This document shows, piece by piece, positions 35,584 to 44,856 of a stretch of 64,000 nucleotides of DNA. A program made the translations under genes and the position numbers. Every line of letters starts with the position of its first letter. Positions within the stretch are counted from its first letter, which is position 1. The notes under the pieces are model-generated. The model saw only the letters and a program-made list of their open reading frames with translations, did not search any database and was not told where the DNA came from. The DNA is taken from positions 221,146 through 285,145 of the forward strand of contig CAZEQY010000001.1 of assembly GCA_964514655.1 (NCBI GenBank), given 5' to 3'. The stretch is from SZAS-7 sp964514655 (lineage in GTDB: Bacteria; Chlamydiota; Chlamydiia; Chlamydiales; FEN-1388).

Positions 35584-38553
35584 TTGCCCGATGATGAAAT
35601 GCTAGAAGAGATTTTAAATGATACCTCCGTTCCCCCGGAGCATCCCTTCTTTTATCCACGTATTTGCACATTTCTTTTGCGCTCAACAGACAAGAGCGCC
35701 AAAAGCGAAGCGGAACTTATAAAGCAGATATGCGCTGAAGAATATGACGATCTTTCTAGAAGAATAGAGCGTACAGGAATTCAAGAGGGAACATCTGTGC
35801 GAAATGTGCTAAAGTGTCGCATGATTGCGATAAAGCTGATTGGAGATGACGGCGAGCTTAGATTGGACCTCGTTCCACAATTTATTGAGGCAATGAAGCA
35901 AAATCTTTATTCACTTTCTCCAAATCATCACTTTGATGCGGTTCGAGATAAGCATATTTTGACCGTCCTAGAGCTTTTACAGACAAACAAAGATACCGTA
36001 AAGCGCCTGCGGTCTATTACCCGTCCCACGTCTAATCGCCTAGCAGAGCAGGTTGTGCGAGATACTCTGCTTGTGCCGTCAAACATGCCGATTACTGACG
36101 TACACGTGCGTCGAGCTGTGCTTTCGGCGTGGCTTACAATGCTTAGGCAGAGCTTAGGTTCTTGTTTTGCAACAGCCCCTGCAATACTTGTGCATCAAGA
36201 ACAGCCACAAGTTTTTTTGCGCGACTTAGACGATATGATGAGTACAGGATACATGCGTAGGACCTACGGCGGGGTAGAACATAGCGTTCCAATGAGTGCT
36301 ACCTGGGGTAATGGAGACCTTCGAAAACCTCTAACACTAGAAAGAAATCTTGAGGTGAACGAAAACAAGGTGTGGATGTCGCCCGGCTTATTAGCGGCTA
36401 TGGAGGCTGTAGATTTTTTCCCTGGCCAGATGCAGCAAAAAGAAAAAATTCACACCCTACATCGAAAACTGCAAAATGTTGTAACTGATATTGGGCAGCC
36501 CGGTCACATTATTGTAACAAATGCCGAAGAGCTTATTCGTAGGCTTTTACTCGTTGAATATAATCTCACTGAAGAGCGTGTTCAAGAGTACCTAAATCGG
36601 CCCAAAAGCATCATGCAAAGCGACATGATGATGTATGTGCCAAATGCAGGTAAAAGCAGTTTTGGTAGAGAAGATCCCCTCCAGCCATTCTTAAAAAACT
36701 TTGAAATTGCAAAAACTGCCTTTCGCACACTTGCTGATAATGCGTTATTAAAAGCTTGGGAGTTTACTTTAGCATCCTTTTCAGAGATTAACATGAATTT
36801 TACAAGATGGAATCTCTACGCAAGCTTGGGGGTGAATTTCGATGATCCAGGCGGGATTGGCGAGTGTTTGTATCGCATCATTTCATTCAAGTTAGAGCAG
36901 GCAAATAATGAGTTAAAAGAGCGACAGATTGAGTATGAAGAAATTTGGACGCAGCTACAGTATTTACTTGGCCGCTCGCAAGTCGCAAGCACGGAAAAAG
37001 AAATCACCTGGCTAAAAATGGAGTACCAGTCGCGTCAAACGGAGCTTTATCATATAGATAAGCTCAGGCAAGCAGCTCACGAAAGGGCTACGAAAATTGC
37101 GCAACTTCATGAATTTTTGATGAGCCGCTACGATGCGCTTTTTTTCCACTTTTTCCAGGAGGTATATGACGCAGACCTTCACGATGTCGCTGCCGGACCA
37201 TACGATGACTGCCCGGCGGGCTTTAGGCTCCTTTTTAAACATGGAAGAGCGAACCCATCGTTATGGACGCGCATAAACTCGCTTCAAGACTTTATAGAGG
37301 CCCTTGTCTCCTTTTTTACCATCACAGAATCCGATCTTCGCACAAGTCCTGAACTTACAGGTATAGAAGAAGAGTTTAGCCTGATAATCACGCAGCTGAT
37401 AGGTCATGTGCGAAGTGATGAGTTTATGGAATCGGCATTTTATCGAATGGCAAAAGCCCATAATGTTGCCCCTATCGCTCATCCTCTTGAGAATTTAGAT
37501 AAAATTGAAAAAAAACCCTGGGTATATACTTCAGGTGGCTCCATGAGCACTTTGGTCTCTGCATATTTTCGAAGAGAAGAAAAGCCTACAGAGGTGTCTA
37601 GATGGGTTGAAAACGAAACAGAGCTACTTGCATTTTTTATAGATACAATCAAGCAACTTCCTCCTCAGGTTTCTGAAGCGTATATAAAAGACTGCACTAA
37701 ATCTATGCTCATGCACTCGCCTACGCATGCATTTTTGTTAAAGCCAGGATTTTTTAAAGAAGCATGGCAAAGTGACATGTATACCTATTCATGGATTAAA
37801 AACAGCCTTGTAGAGCCTGCTGTAAGTCAAAATGACCAGATTATCATAGAAGATATAATGGCAGAAGATATCTTGCGAACACTCGTCTTTTCTGTTCCTC
37901 AAGATTTTAGGCCACGCTTTAAACAAGTGTTTCAAAATCTGCCCTATAAACTAGACGTACAGTCATTTCGTAGTTATGTCGTCAATACCTTTCATACAGA
38001 TAGAGGCCTACGTACATTTGCAGGGCCTGTTTTATCGTCAGACGAAATTGATTCAGTAGTCTATTCGCATATTCCATATATTCGCGTTGAGGATATCCAT
38101 AGCACATTGCTAGATGTGTTGTCGAATGTGTTTTCCTATGATCGAGCACTTCAAGAAAAGGTTCCGGATGTTCTTTCAAAGGTCTTATCGCGTCAGCAAA
38201 TACGCGATGTGCTTTCTGCAAAACGACTTTTAGATCTGGCCTACGCGTGTTCTTGCTTGATACTGGGAGAAACAAGAAGCGCAAGAGATATTCATAAAGC
38301 GATTATCGTTGAGCTTAGAGCAAGAAAGCGGCTGCTGTCTGCTCCGTTACTTATTGCGGATTCAAACTGGGTGAAGGACTATTTTTCATTCGTTGTAAGT
38401 CCAACAACTGGTGATTTGGAGTTTTGGAGTACAGATTTTTATGGCATTGAGGGCCGACCGATCAATTACTGGAAAATGTGGATAAATGGCTCCAGGCGCA
38501 CTCCTCAATGGGGTATTTTTTCTAAGCCTCACGAGTACGTAGCAAAAATCTAA
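35584..38553 (+). CDS. large hypothetical protein with papain-like GSCFA motif
   Basis: This 989-aa protein is divergent from thrS. I do not recognise the family with certainty. A segment MLRQSLGSCFATAPAILVHQ (about 187–206; Gln189, Cys194) resembles the active-site helix of papain-fold cysteine peptidases. LIADSNW (Asn928–Trp929) could be the Asn-Trp pair of such enzymes; the His is not obvious. A coiled-coil-like stretch lies around 440–510. There is no signal peptide. The start is probably TTG (GAGAG 6 bp upstream); the ATG at 35599 is an alternative. Confidence 0.7.
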   Translation: MPDDEMLEEILNDTSVPPEHPFFYPRICTFLLRSTDKSAKSEAELIKQICAEEYDDLSRRIERTGIQEGTSVRNVLKCRMIAIKLIGDDGELRLDLVPQFIEAMKQNLYSLSPNHHFDAVRDKHILTVLELLQTNKDTVKRLRSITRPTSNRLAEQVVRDTLLVPSNMPITDVHVRRAVLSAWLTMLRQSLGSCFATAPAILVHQEQPQVFLRDLDDMMSTGYMRRTYGGVEHSVPMSATWGNGDLRKPLTLERNLEVNENKVWMSPGLLAAMEAVDFFPGQMQQKEKIHTLHRKLQNVVTDIGQPGHIIVTNAEELIRRLLLVEYNLTEERVQEYLNRPKSIMQSDMMMYVPNAGKSSFGREDPLQPFLKNFEIAKTAFRTLADNALLKAWEFTLASFSEINMNFTRWNLYASLGVNFDDPGGIGECLYRIISFKLEQANNELKERQIEYEEIWTQLQYLLGRSQVASTEKEITWLKMEYQSRQTELYHIDKLRQAAHERATKIAQLHEFLMSRYDALFFHFFQEVYDADLHDVAAGPYDDCPAGFRLLFKHGRANPSLWTRINSLQDFIEALVSFFTITESDLRTSPELTGIEEEFSLIITQLIGHVRSDEFMESAFYRMAKAHNVAPIAHPLENLDKIEKKPWVYTSGGSMSTLVSAYFRREEKPTEVSRWVENETELLAFFIDTIKQLPPQVSEAYIKDCTKSMLMHSPTHAFLLKPGFFKEAWQSDMYTYSWIKNSLVEPAVSQNDQIIIEDIMAEDILRTLVFSVPQDFRPRFKQVFQNLPYKLDVQSFRSYVVNTFHTDRGLRTFAGPVLSSDEIDSVVYSHIPYIRVEDIHSTLLDVLSNVFSYDRALQEKVPDVLSKVLSRQQIRDVLSAKRLLDLAYACSCLILGETRSARDIHKAIIVELRARKRLLSAPLLIADSNWVKDYFSFVVSPTTGDLEFWSTDFYGIEGRPINYWKMWINGSRRTPQWGIFSKPHEYVAKI

Positions 38554-38863
38554 CATTTTTCGCAAATAATGCTTGCATCTCAAAACAAAAATATGGTAAC
38601 TACCTACTTTTAGCAAAAAGACTCAAAAAAGCGTTTCGGCGTAGGTGGTCTTTGAGCGGTTGGAAAAGTTAAGCACGGAAGTTGCTTAGGATGTTGAGTT
38701 TGCAGAAACTTCATCGCAAAAGGTGTTTACAAAAAATCCAACTCAACATATACACTGTGCACAATATTGTTGGCGCATCTCGATCGAATGTCGAAAGTTA
38801 GTGCCGAAGTGATATGTGAAAAAGTTATTTTTTTTTAGGGAACTTGCAACAATGGAGAAAACC
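38554..38863 (+). promoter_or_regulatory. promoter and long leader of the outer-membrane protein gene
   Basis: No gene is found in this 310-bp gap. A candidate promoter is TTTACA at 38726–38731 and TATACA at 38749–38754 with a 17-bp spacer, giving a leader of roughly 100 nt. A 10-bp inverted repeat (ATGTTGAGTT at 38691–38700 and AACTCAACAT at 38740–38749) overlaps the spacer and reaches the −10 box, as expected of an operator. A GGAG at 38854–38857 precedes the ATG at 38864. Confidence 0.45.
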
Positions 38864-40165
38864 ATGAAACTATTGAAATACTTGTTGCCAATCGCAATGG
38901 CAACATGTGGCATTGCTGTCACAGTAAACGCCGCGGACTTTTCGACAGTCCAAGAAGCACGCGAAAGGGATCCAGACGCTGTTCTAGATTACCTTAAGTC
39001 AAAGCGCGCTATCACAATGGCGGAGAAAGGCGGCAACTTAACCATCAGCGGAGATATCCAAGCTGAGTGGGATTATATGAAGTGCTGGAGCGGCGGTAAG
39101 CGTCAGCGCGGTTCAAAATCTGACCGTGTAAACTCTTACACAAAGCCAAAGGGAACACCATACGGCACAAGCGAATTGAACATCGAAGTTAACCTCATGT
39201 TTGATTACAGAACAGATCGTTCATGGGCTGCTATCCAGTTCCAGTTCGACAACCCAATGGGTATCCGCGAAGTACACGTTGATCGTTCAAAGCGTCCAAG
39301 CCACAAGAAGCGTAACCAGCTTTTTGGTAGCGGCGAGCAAGACAACATCGTAATGCGCAAAGCGTATATGGGCTACAACTTGCTAGACCATGGCACATCA
39401 CGTTTAGATCTCGAAATTGGCCATCGCCGTCTTTACGACGTGTTCGATTCCAAAGTTCAGTTCTACAACTTCTTTGATGGTCTATTGCTAAAGTATGCTC
39501 AAAGCTTTGAAGGAATCACTGATTTTACTGCTAAAGCTTCTGCTTTCGTTGTTGACTATACAGTTAACCACTGGGCATGGGTTGCAGAACTCGGCTTCCT
39601 CAACATCGCTGACACTGGACTTGATTTCAAATATTCCGCAATTGATTGGGATCGCAGTGGTGCAAACCGTTACGGCCACAAAAATTCACGCGGTGCTGAA
39701 TTCCTAGTATCTCAGTACACAGCTGCTTACACACTACCAGCCGACTGGCTCCGTTGGAAGACCAAAATTTATGGTGCTTTCCTCCATAACAGCCGTGCTA
39801 AAGACAATCGCTTTACTCACCACGAAAAGAAAGCCAATGCATGGTATGCTGGTGCAACTATCGGTGAAGTGAAGAAGAAAGGTGACTGGGCTTTTGATGC
39901 AAACTATCAGTGGGTAGAAGCTCAAGCTGTACCTGAATCTGATGTTTCAGGTATCAAGCGCGACAACCCAACAAATACATCCTTCTACGCAAAGCGTTGG
40001 GGTGGATTTGCTAACTACAAAGGTTATGTAGTAGATGGTTTCTATGCCTTTACAGATAACTTGACATTGAACTGCTCTTTTGAGCGCGTTCATGAAGAGT
40101 CACATCGTATCGGCGGCAAACATCGCTCATACATGCTAACTGTTGCTGCAATTTACGCCTTCTAA
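38864..40165 (+). CDS. outer-membrane beta-barrel protein (porin-like)
   Basis: The protein is 433 aa from the ATG at 38864 (GGAG at −7); a start 16 codons earlier is possible. It has a Sec signal peptide (MKLLKYLLPIAMATCG… to VNA-A), a short helical stalk (VQEARERDPDAVLDYLK) and a barrel-type region of alternating hydrophobic residues. It ends in Phe within YMLTVAAIYAF, the C-terminal signal recognised by the BAM machinery. It may be related to the MOMP-like porins of environmental Chlamydiae, but the Cys-rich character of classical MOMP is absent. It has its own promoter region and terminator. Confidence 0.72.
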   Translation: MKLLKYLLPIAMATCGIAVTVNAADFSTVQEARERDPDAVLDYLKSKRAITMAEKGGNLTISGDIQAEWDYMKCWSGGKRQRGSKSDRVNSYTKPKGTPYGTSELNIEVNLMFDYRTDRSWAAIQFQFDNPMGIREVHVDRSKRPSHKKRNQLFGSGEQDNIVMRKAYMGYNLLDHGTSRLDLEIGHRRLYDVFDSKVQFYNFFDGLLLKYAQSFEGITDFTAKASAFVVDYTVNHWAWVAELGFLNIADTGLDFKYSAIDWDRSGANRYGHKNSRGAEFLVSQYTAAYTLPADWLRWKTKIYGAFLHNSRAKDNRFTHHEKKANAWYAGATIGEVKKKGDWAFDANYQWVEAQAVPESDVSGIKRDNPTNTSFYAKRWGGFANYKGYVVDGFYAFTDNLTLNCSFERVHEESHRIGGKHRSYMLTVAAIYAF

Positions 40166-40193
40166 TCTGTTTCGACAGACCGGAAGGTTTCCC

Positions 40194-40230
40194 AAAAAGG
40201 GGCTCCCCAAAAAGGAGCCCTTTTTCTTTT
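40194..40230 (+). terminator. rho-independent terminator of the outer-membrane protein gene
   Basis: A GC-rich hairpin (GGGCTCC/GGAGCCC, extended by AAAAA/TTTTT, with one bulged G) is followed by a T-rich run. It lies 29 bp after the stop codon. It is the clearest intrinsic terminator in the window. Confidence 0.85.
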
Positions 40231-40248
40231 CCCCTCATACTACCAATT

Positions 40249-40451
40249 TTCTCTTAATCTCGATCTTCTTTCTTTATACACGCACGCCGAAATAGCGTAA
40301 GATCAAGAAAGCAAGATGGAGTGCTACGGTGTTACACTTTTTTTCTTAATCTTGATCTTGATCTTGATCTTAATCTGTTTTCCTATTCACGCACGCCGAA
40401 ATAGATTAAGATCAAGATTAAGATTGAGATTAAGATCAAGAAAGAAAGATG
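40249..40451. repeat. two copies of a hairpin-forming repeat element
   Basis: Two related units lie between the terminator and the convergent transporter gene. Each contains the identical 17-mer CACGCACGCCGAAATAG (40279–40295 and 40388–40404) as the loop region and ends in GATCAAGAAAGNAAGATGG. In the second unit the arms are tandem CTTGAT/CTTAAT hexamers (40345–40376) facing their reverse complements (40403–40440), able to form a stem of about 30 bp. The first unit has shorter arms (GATCTT…AAGATC). No coding frame is evident. Confidence 0.75.
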
Positions 40452-40478
40452 GGGTATATACACTATGGCTCTCTTCTT

Positions 40479-42176
40479 TTACAGCGGAGTGATTTCTGCT
40501 TCGTAGAGCTTTTGTTGTGGGTAACCCTCAGGGAATGTTACATCCTTTTGCTTAAAGCTAAAGATGGCTACCGGTAGATGATGGTGCCACTTTTCTTTAA
40601 GTGGGCGAACTTCCTGGATGTAATTTGCAGGAAGAAAGACTGCACACGAGGTGCCGCGTTCGATGGCTGTGCGTATTTGTTTGCCAGTATCAGATTCAGG
40701 ATCTAATGCGGCAATAGTAGCCACTTGCTTTGTTAAGTTAAAGCGCCTTAGTAGGCGTTTATAAAGTGGGAGCACTTCTGGGACCTCATTAAGTACAAAT
40801 ATGCGCATACGCCGGCTTTGTGAGCCTATGAGTATACATGACCAAGGCCAGCTAGGAAGTGTGGAGATAAAAAGAGATGGTGCATGGCCTTTGAGGTTTG
40901 ACTTTCCAAAAACTATGGCTTTAAATCTAAAGCGCGTAAGGAGCATATACCAGTATCTTGTTACATAGCCTGATATTGCAATCGTAATGCCAGTTACAAA
41001 CGACAAAGCAATCATGCCCATGACGAAAAAGCCATTAGCTGCTTTAATGCCAAGAACTTCACTTAAAAAATAGAGCATACCGGCAGAGAGGAGAACGCCA
41101 AAAAAGCCTAAAAAGTTTGTGGTGGCAATTACTTGTCCCCTAATGGTTTTAGGGCTTGCAAGCTGTATATAGGAATCTAGTGGTACTAGATACATTCCTC
41201 CAAATACGCCGATTAGTCCAACGAGGATAATTTCTGCGACAAGGTAGTTATGCAGCACGCTCAATAAAAGGCAGCATAAGGCAATTCCAAAGCCGCCAAA
41301 TGGAACAAGCCCAAGCTCTACTGTTTTGCCGGAAAGCTTACCGGCAAGAAGTGATCCTGCCCCAATTCCAAGCGCTGTAAGAAGAAAGAGATATCCACCC
41401 TGCACGTCAGATAGTCCTAGAGATTCCATAGCAAAGGGAATCATATTTAGCTGCGCGTAGGAGCCGACAAATAAGAAGAATGCCGAGCCAAGCACGGCAG
41501 ATAAAAGAGATGGCTGTCTAAAGATAAGTTTTAGATTTATCAAAAGCTCGGTGATAAAGCGAGGGCTTATTTCTTTTTGTGAGCCGGATGGGGCGGTTTT
41601 TGGGATGCCGAGACTAAAATAGATGCCTAAAGCCGCAAAAAGTATGGCCATACTGGAGGCAAAGATAAAATTATAGTTACTTATGTCAGTAAGAAAGGAA
41701 GCCAAAAATGTGCCTACGATAATGGCAGTATAGGTGCATGAGGTAAGAATGCCGTTTGCCTTTGATATACGCTCTGGAGGCACAATTTCTGGTACAATAC
41801 CATACTTGCACGGTGCAAATATGGCGCTATGGCATGCTAAGAGAAATAGTGCGCTGTAGGCAAGCGTCATGCTTCCAATATAAAACGAAACAAGACCGAG
41901 TATCATTACACAAAATTCAACACACTTTACGGCAACGATGATGGAGCGCTTGCTAAAGCGATCGGCCATTGTTCCGGCGGTTGATGACAAAAACAAAAAG
42001 GGTAATACATAGATAGCACCAACTGATGCCAAAATTTTATTGCTCGCTTCCTTTCCTTCAAGCGAGATAAAGCAGTAGACAATGAGTAGCTTATAGATAT
42101 TGTCATTCATCGCACCTAGAAACTGCGTGCAGTTTAGAGAGGTAAATGGGCTAAAAAGTGATGTGGGTCTATTCAT
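40479..42176 (-). CDS. LplT-like MFS transporter fused to a degenerate PlsC-like domain
   Basis: The protein is 565 aa from the ATG at 42176; upstream TTG/ATG codons are possible. The N-terminal ~400 residues are a major-facilitator transporter close to lysophospholipid transporter LplT: FTSLNCTQFLGAMNDNIYK, GTMADRFSKRSIIVAVK, KYGIVPEIVPPERISKANGI. The C-terminal ~165 residues resemble a 1-acyl-glycerophosphate acyltransferase: GKSNLKGHAPSLFISTLPSW aligns with the region of NHxSxxD, but the HX4D residues are missing, and AVFLPANY replaces the FPEG motif. It probably flips lysophospholipids, while the acyltransferase half seems inactive. A 6-bp palindrome CCTAAT/ATTAGG lies just upstream (42198–42215). 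Confidence 0.75.
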   Translation of the reverse strand: MNRPTSLFSPFTSLNCTQFLGAMNDNIYKLLIVYCFISLEGKEASNKILASVGAIYVLPFLFLSSTAGTMADRFSKRSIIVAVKCVEFCVMILGLVSFYIGSMTLAYSALFLLACHSAIFAPCKYGIVPEIVPPERISKANGILTSCTYTAIIVGTFLASFLTDISNYNFIFASSMAILFAALGIYFSLGIPKTAPSGSQKEISPRFITELLINLKLIFRQPSLLSAVLGSAFFLFVGSYAQLNMIPFAMESLGLSDVQGGYLFLLTALGIGAGSLLAGKLSGKTVELGLVPFGGFGIALCCLLLSVLHNYLVAEIILVGLIGVFGGMYLVPLDSYIQLASPKTIRGQVIATTNFLGFFGVLLSAGMLYFLSEVLGIKAANGFFVMGMIALSFVTGITIAISGYVTRYWYMLLTRFRFKAIVFGKSNLKGHAPSLFISTLPSWPWSCILIGSQSRRMRIFVLNEVPEVLPLYKRLLRRFNLTKQVATIAALDPESDTGKQIRTAIERGTSCAVFLPANYIQEVRPLKEKWHHHLPVAIFSFKQKDVTFPEGYPQQKLYEAEITPL

Positions 42177-42270
42177 AGTAGTATTTTTATATATATACCT
42201 AATCATTATATTAGGCAATCGAGATAAAATAGAGGAGCAAAAAATTGAGAGCCACTATACTTGACTCTCT

Positions 42271-44856
42271 ATGGATACAAACGAACTTCCAACAGTGCTG
42301 ATGAGCAATAAGCTAGAGGTGCTTTTTCAGCGCCTAAAGCAAAATTGCGTTAAAAGCCTTGCAGACCCATTTAGTAGACGCCAGATTCTTGTTTCAGATC
42401 CTTTTATGAAAACTGCCCTTGAGGTAGCTCTTGCGCAAGAAAATGGCATTGTACTTGGCATTGAGGTGAAAAGCCTTGCAGAACTTGCAACAGATACTGT
42501 AGATGAAATTCATCTCTATGCTGTCTCAGGACTTTCTAAGCCACTTAATGACTATTTCTTTTCATTATGTCCGAATACCAAGGTGTTTTACTATGTCCTA
42601 TCGCCCTGCATGCACTTTTGGAGCGATGTCTGCACAGACCAAGAAGCAAAAAGGCTTATAAGGAAGCTAAATTCTAAACATGCTGAGGCTGTACAGGAAT
42701 ATCTCTATGATCGATCAAAGCTTCTTGCAAACAATCTTACAAGTGCAAGAGAGCTTGTTCGCTATTTGGAAGAAAAGCTTGAAGACTTTGAAGAGCACTA
42801 TGTAGTAAAAGACTGGGTGCACTCTGAATTTGTGCGACATGAAGTAGCTTCTATAGAACATAATACAAAGCCCACCTTATTGGGCACTCTTCAAAATGAC
42901 TTACTGCTGATGGCAAGAACTGAGTGCGCTTCTGACAAGACAGTTCAGGTCCATAAAGCGCCTACACTTCTTCGTGAGGTAGAAGTGCTTTATCTATATA
43001 TTCAAGAGGCTCTTAAGACTGTCAAGGGGCGCATTGTAGTCTTGGCGTGCGATATCGAGGTATATAAACCCTATATAAGAAGCCTATTTACCCATTCAGC
43101 CGAAATCGTTGGCACAAAAGTCTATGAGATACTTCCTTGTTTTCTGGATATACTCAAGACAAAAAAACTGCAGCCAAAGATGCTATTTAGCTATTTTCGA
43201 CAAAGAGGCCTTAGCTCTGATGATCTTGGCGTGCTTGCAAGGTGCCTTGAGACTTTTGATGATCTTGAGCGTGACTGCATTCTTTCCTGGATTACCTCTT
43301 CCTATTCATCGCTAGAGTTATCAAATACCGATGCTCACATGCTTGGCAGCTGTCTTGAGGTAGTACAAACGTTGCAAACAAGCCTTCAAAGTCTCGCAGC
43401 AGAAAAAACGCGTACCTGTAGAGAGTGGCTTAAGCTCTTTATAGCGATTTTAGATACATACTTTTTATCCTCTTGCGATGAATTTTACACTCTTAAAAAA
43501 GCACTCTCTCGTGCCTTTCGAGCGAATGTTTTGATAGATGCTGTAGAGAAAGAGCACGCTATTGCCATCTTTACAGACACTCTTAAAGAAGTGGAGATCG
43601 AGCGATCACCTAACTTACAGTCGCGAATTATATTTGCAAACTTGGGAGAAGTGCGAACGCTAGAAAAGGATGTTGTCTGCCTCCTCGGTATGGCTGAAGG
43701 GACTTTTCCAAGAAGTAAAAACCACAAAGTAGTAGACTTAAGCTTTTTAGATGAGCGGCCAAGTATAGCCGATAGACACCTTGTAATCGAAGCAATACTC
43801 ACAACAAAAGAGATGCTCTATATAAGTTATCAAAGCTATGCCTTTAAAGAGCGCGTAGCGCTACATCCTGCCGGCATAGTTACAGAGATTTTAGAGACGC
43901 TTGATATTGCTGTTACTGAACATGGGCTAGAATCATCTTGTGAGAATGAATATACGCCCCATGTACCTAAAGTGCATCTAGAAAAAGTAGACGCTCTAAT
44001 TCCTGATGTTATTTCTATACAAGAGCTAAGTCAGGTTGCTAAACACCCCTTGAAAGCCTATTTTCAGCACGGTCTTGGGCTTTATTTACATGACTATAAT
44101 CCAAAAGTGTCCTTGAGTGAGTTTGACGTGCTTACGCCAAAGCATTTTGCGATGTTAAAAAGGCAGGCCTTTGTTGAACAAGATCTCAACCAGGAGTTTC
44201 GAAAGCTTCCATCGCCGCTCAAATATGCCGCTGTAAGCCTTGTTACAGATGAGGTCGATGAGCTTTCTGAAAATGCAAAGCTACTTGGCCTGCAAAAAGA
44301 TGCCCCGATGCAAATAGAGCTATCTCTTAGCTGCAAAAATGCTCAAGAACTAGCACCCGGTGCGTGGAAGCTGCCTGCAATAGAAGTTGATATCAGTGGT
44401 AGGCGTATACGCCTTGTAGGATTGCTTACAAACATCTACCCTCAAGGAATTATCACCTTTGAAGCAAAGTCGCAAAAGCCCCTTTATAAGGTGTGGCCGG
44501 ATATTCTGATGCTGAATCTGATTAAAGACACTGTTCCCATTACTCCTCAGCTCCTTTATATAAAAGAAGGTAAGCTAGAAATGGTCGATATTCTAGATCC
44601 TGCTCAAAAACTTGCAGACTATGTCGCATACGCGCTACAGGCAAGGGGTGCACCTTCATGTCTTTACCCACACTGGATAGATGCGCTTATGGAGCATGAA
44701 CTTCCACCTGAAAAATTGCTTATAGATAACCCCTATGCCTATAGTGATCCCTATCTAGATTTGTACTTGTCTCGAGTGCCTGTAGAGGCAGTTGAGAATG
44801 AGTGGCCTGCCTGGAAAAACCTCGCTCGTACGCTATTTGAGAGGGCTGCAAAATGA
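42271..44856 (+). CDS. recC: exodeoxyribonuclease V gamma subunit RecC
   Basis: The 861-aa protein begins with the RecC-type segment NKLEVLFQRLKQN, then DPFSRRQILVSDPFMKTALE. It later has LLREVEVLYLYIQEALK, the helicase-like relic, and CLLGMAEGTFPRS, typical of RecC/AddB. It is clearly shorter than E. coli RecC (about 1,120 aa) but has the same order of segments. In RecBCD this subunit holds the DNA-splitting pin and scans for Chi. It overlaps recB by 4 bases (ATGA). Confidence 0.85.
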   Translation: MDTNELPTVLMSNKLEVLFQRLKQNCVKSLADPFSRRQILVSDPFMKTALEVALAQENGIVLGIEVKSLAELATDTVDEIHLYAVSGLSKPLNDYFFSLCPNTKVFYYVLSPCMHFWSDVCTDQEAKRLIRKLNSKHAEAVQEYLYDRSKLLANNLTSARELVRYLEEKLEDFEEHYVVKDWVHSEFVRHEVASIEHNTKPTLLGTLQNDLLLMARTECASDKTVQVHKAPTLLREVEVLYLYIQEALKTVKGRIVVLACDIEVYKPYIRSLFTHSAEIVGTKVYEILPCFLDILKTKKLQPKMLFSYFRQRGLSSDDLGVLARCLETFDDLERDCILSWITSSYSSLELSNTDAHMLGSCLEVVQTLQTSLQSLAAEKTRTCREWLKLFIAILDTYFLSSCDEFYTLKKALSRAFRANVLIDAVEKEHAIAIFTDTLKEVEIERSPNLQSRIIFANLGEVRTLEKDVVCLLGMAEGTFPRSKNHKVVDLSFLDERPSIADRHLVIEAILTTKEMLYISYQSYAFKERVALHPAGIVTEILETLDIAVTEHGLESSCENEYTPHVPKVHLEKVDALIPDVISIQELSQVAKHPLKAYFQHGLGLYLHDYNPKVSLSEFDVLTPKHFAMLKRQAFVEQDLNQEFRKLPSPLKYAAVSLVTDEVDELSENAKLLGLQKDAPMQIELSLSCKNAQELAPGAWKLPAIEVDISGRRIRLVGLLTNIYPQGIITFEAKSQKPLYKVWPDILMLNLIKDTVPITPQLLYIKEGKLEMVDILDPAQKLADYVAYALQARGAPSCLYPHWIDALMEHELPPEKLLIDNPYAYSDPYLDLYLSRVPVEAVENEWPAWKNLARTLFERAAK

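Noticed and set aside
35492..35686. 65-codon N-terminal extension of thrS
   Set aside because: The TGS domain begins at the ATG at 35491, which has its own ribosome binding site, and the extension overlaps the divergent promoter region.
38554..38700. Possible small RNA gene before the outer-membrane protein
   Set aside because: It does not fold into a tRNA and shows no match I recognise to 5S rRNA, tmRNA or RNase P; treated as leader and promoter DNA.
40345..40440. CRISPR-like repeats
   Set aside because: The units are tandem hexamers in inverted arms without regular spacers or cas genes; a hairpin repeat, not a CRISPR array.
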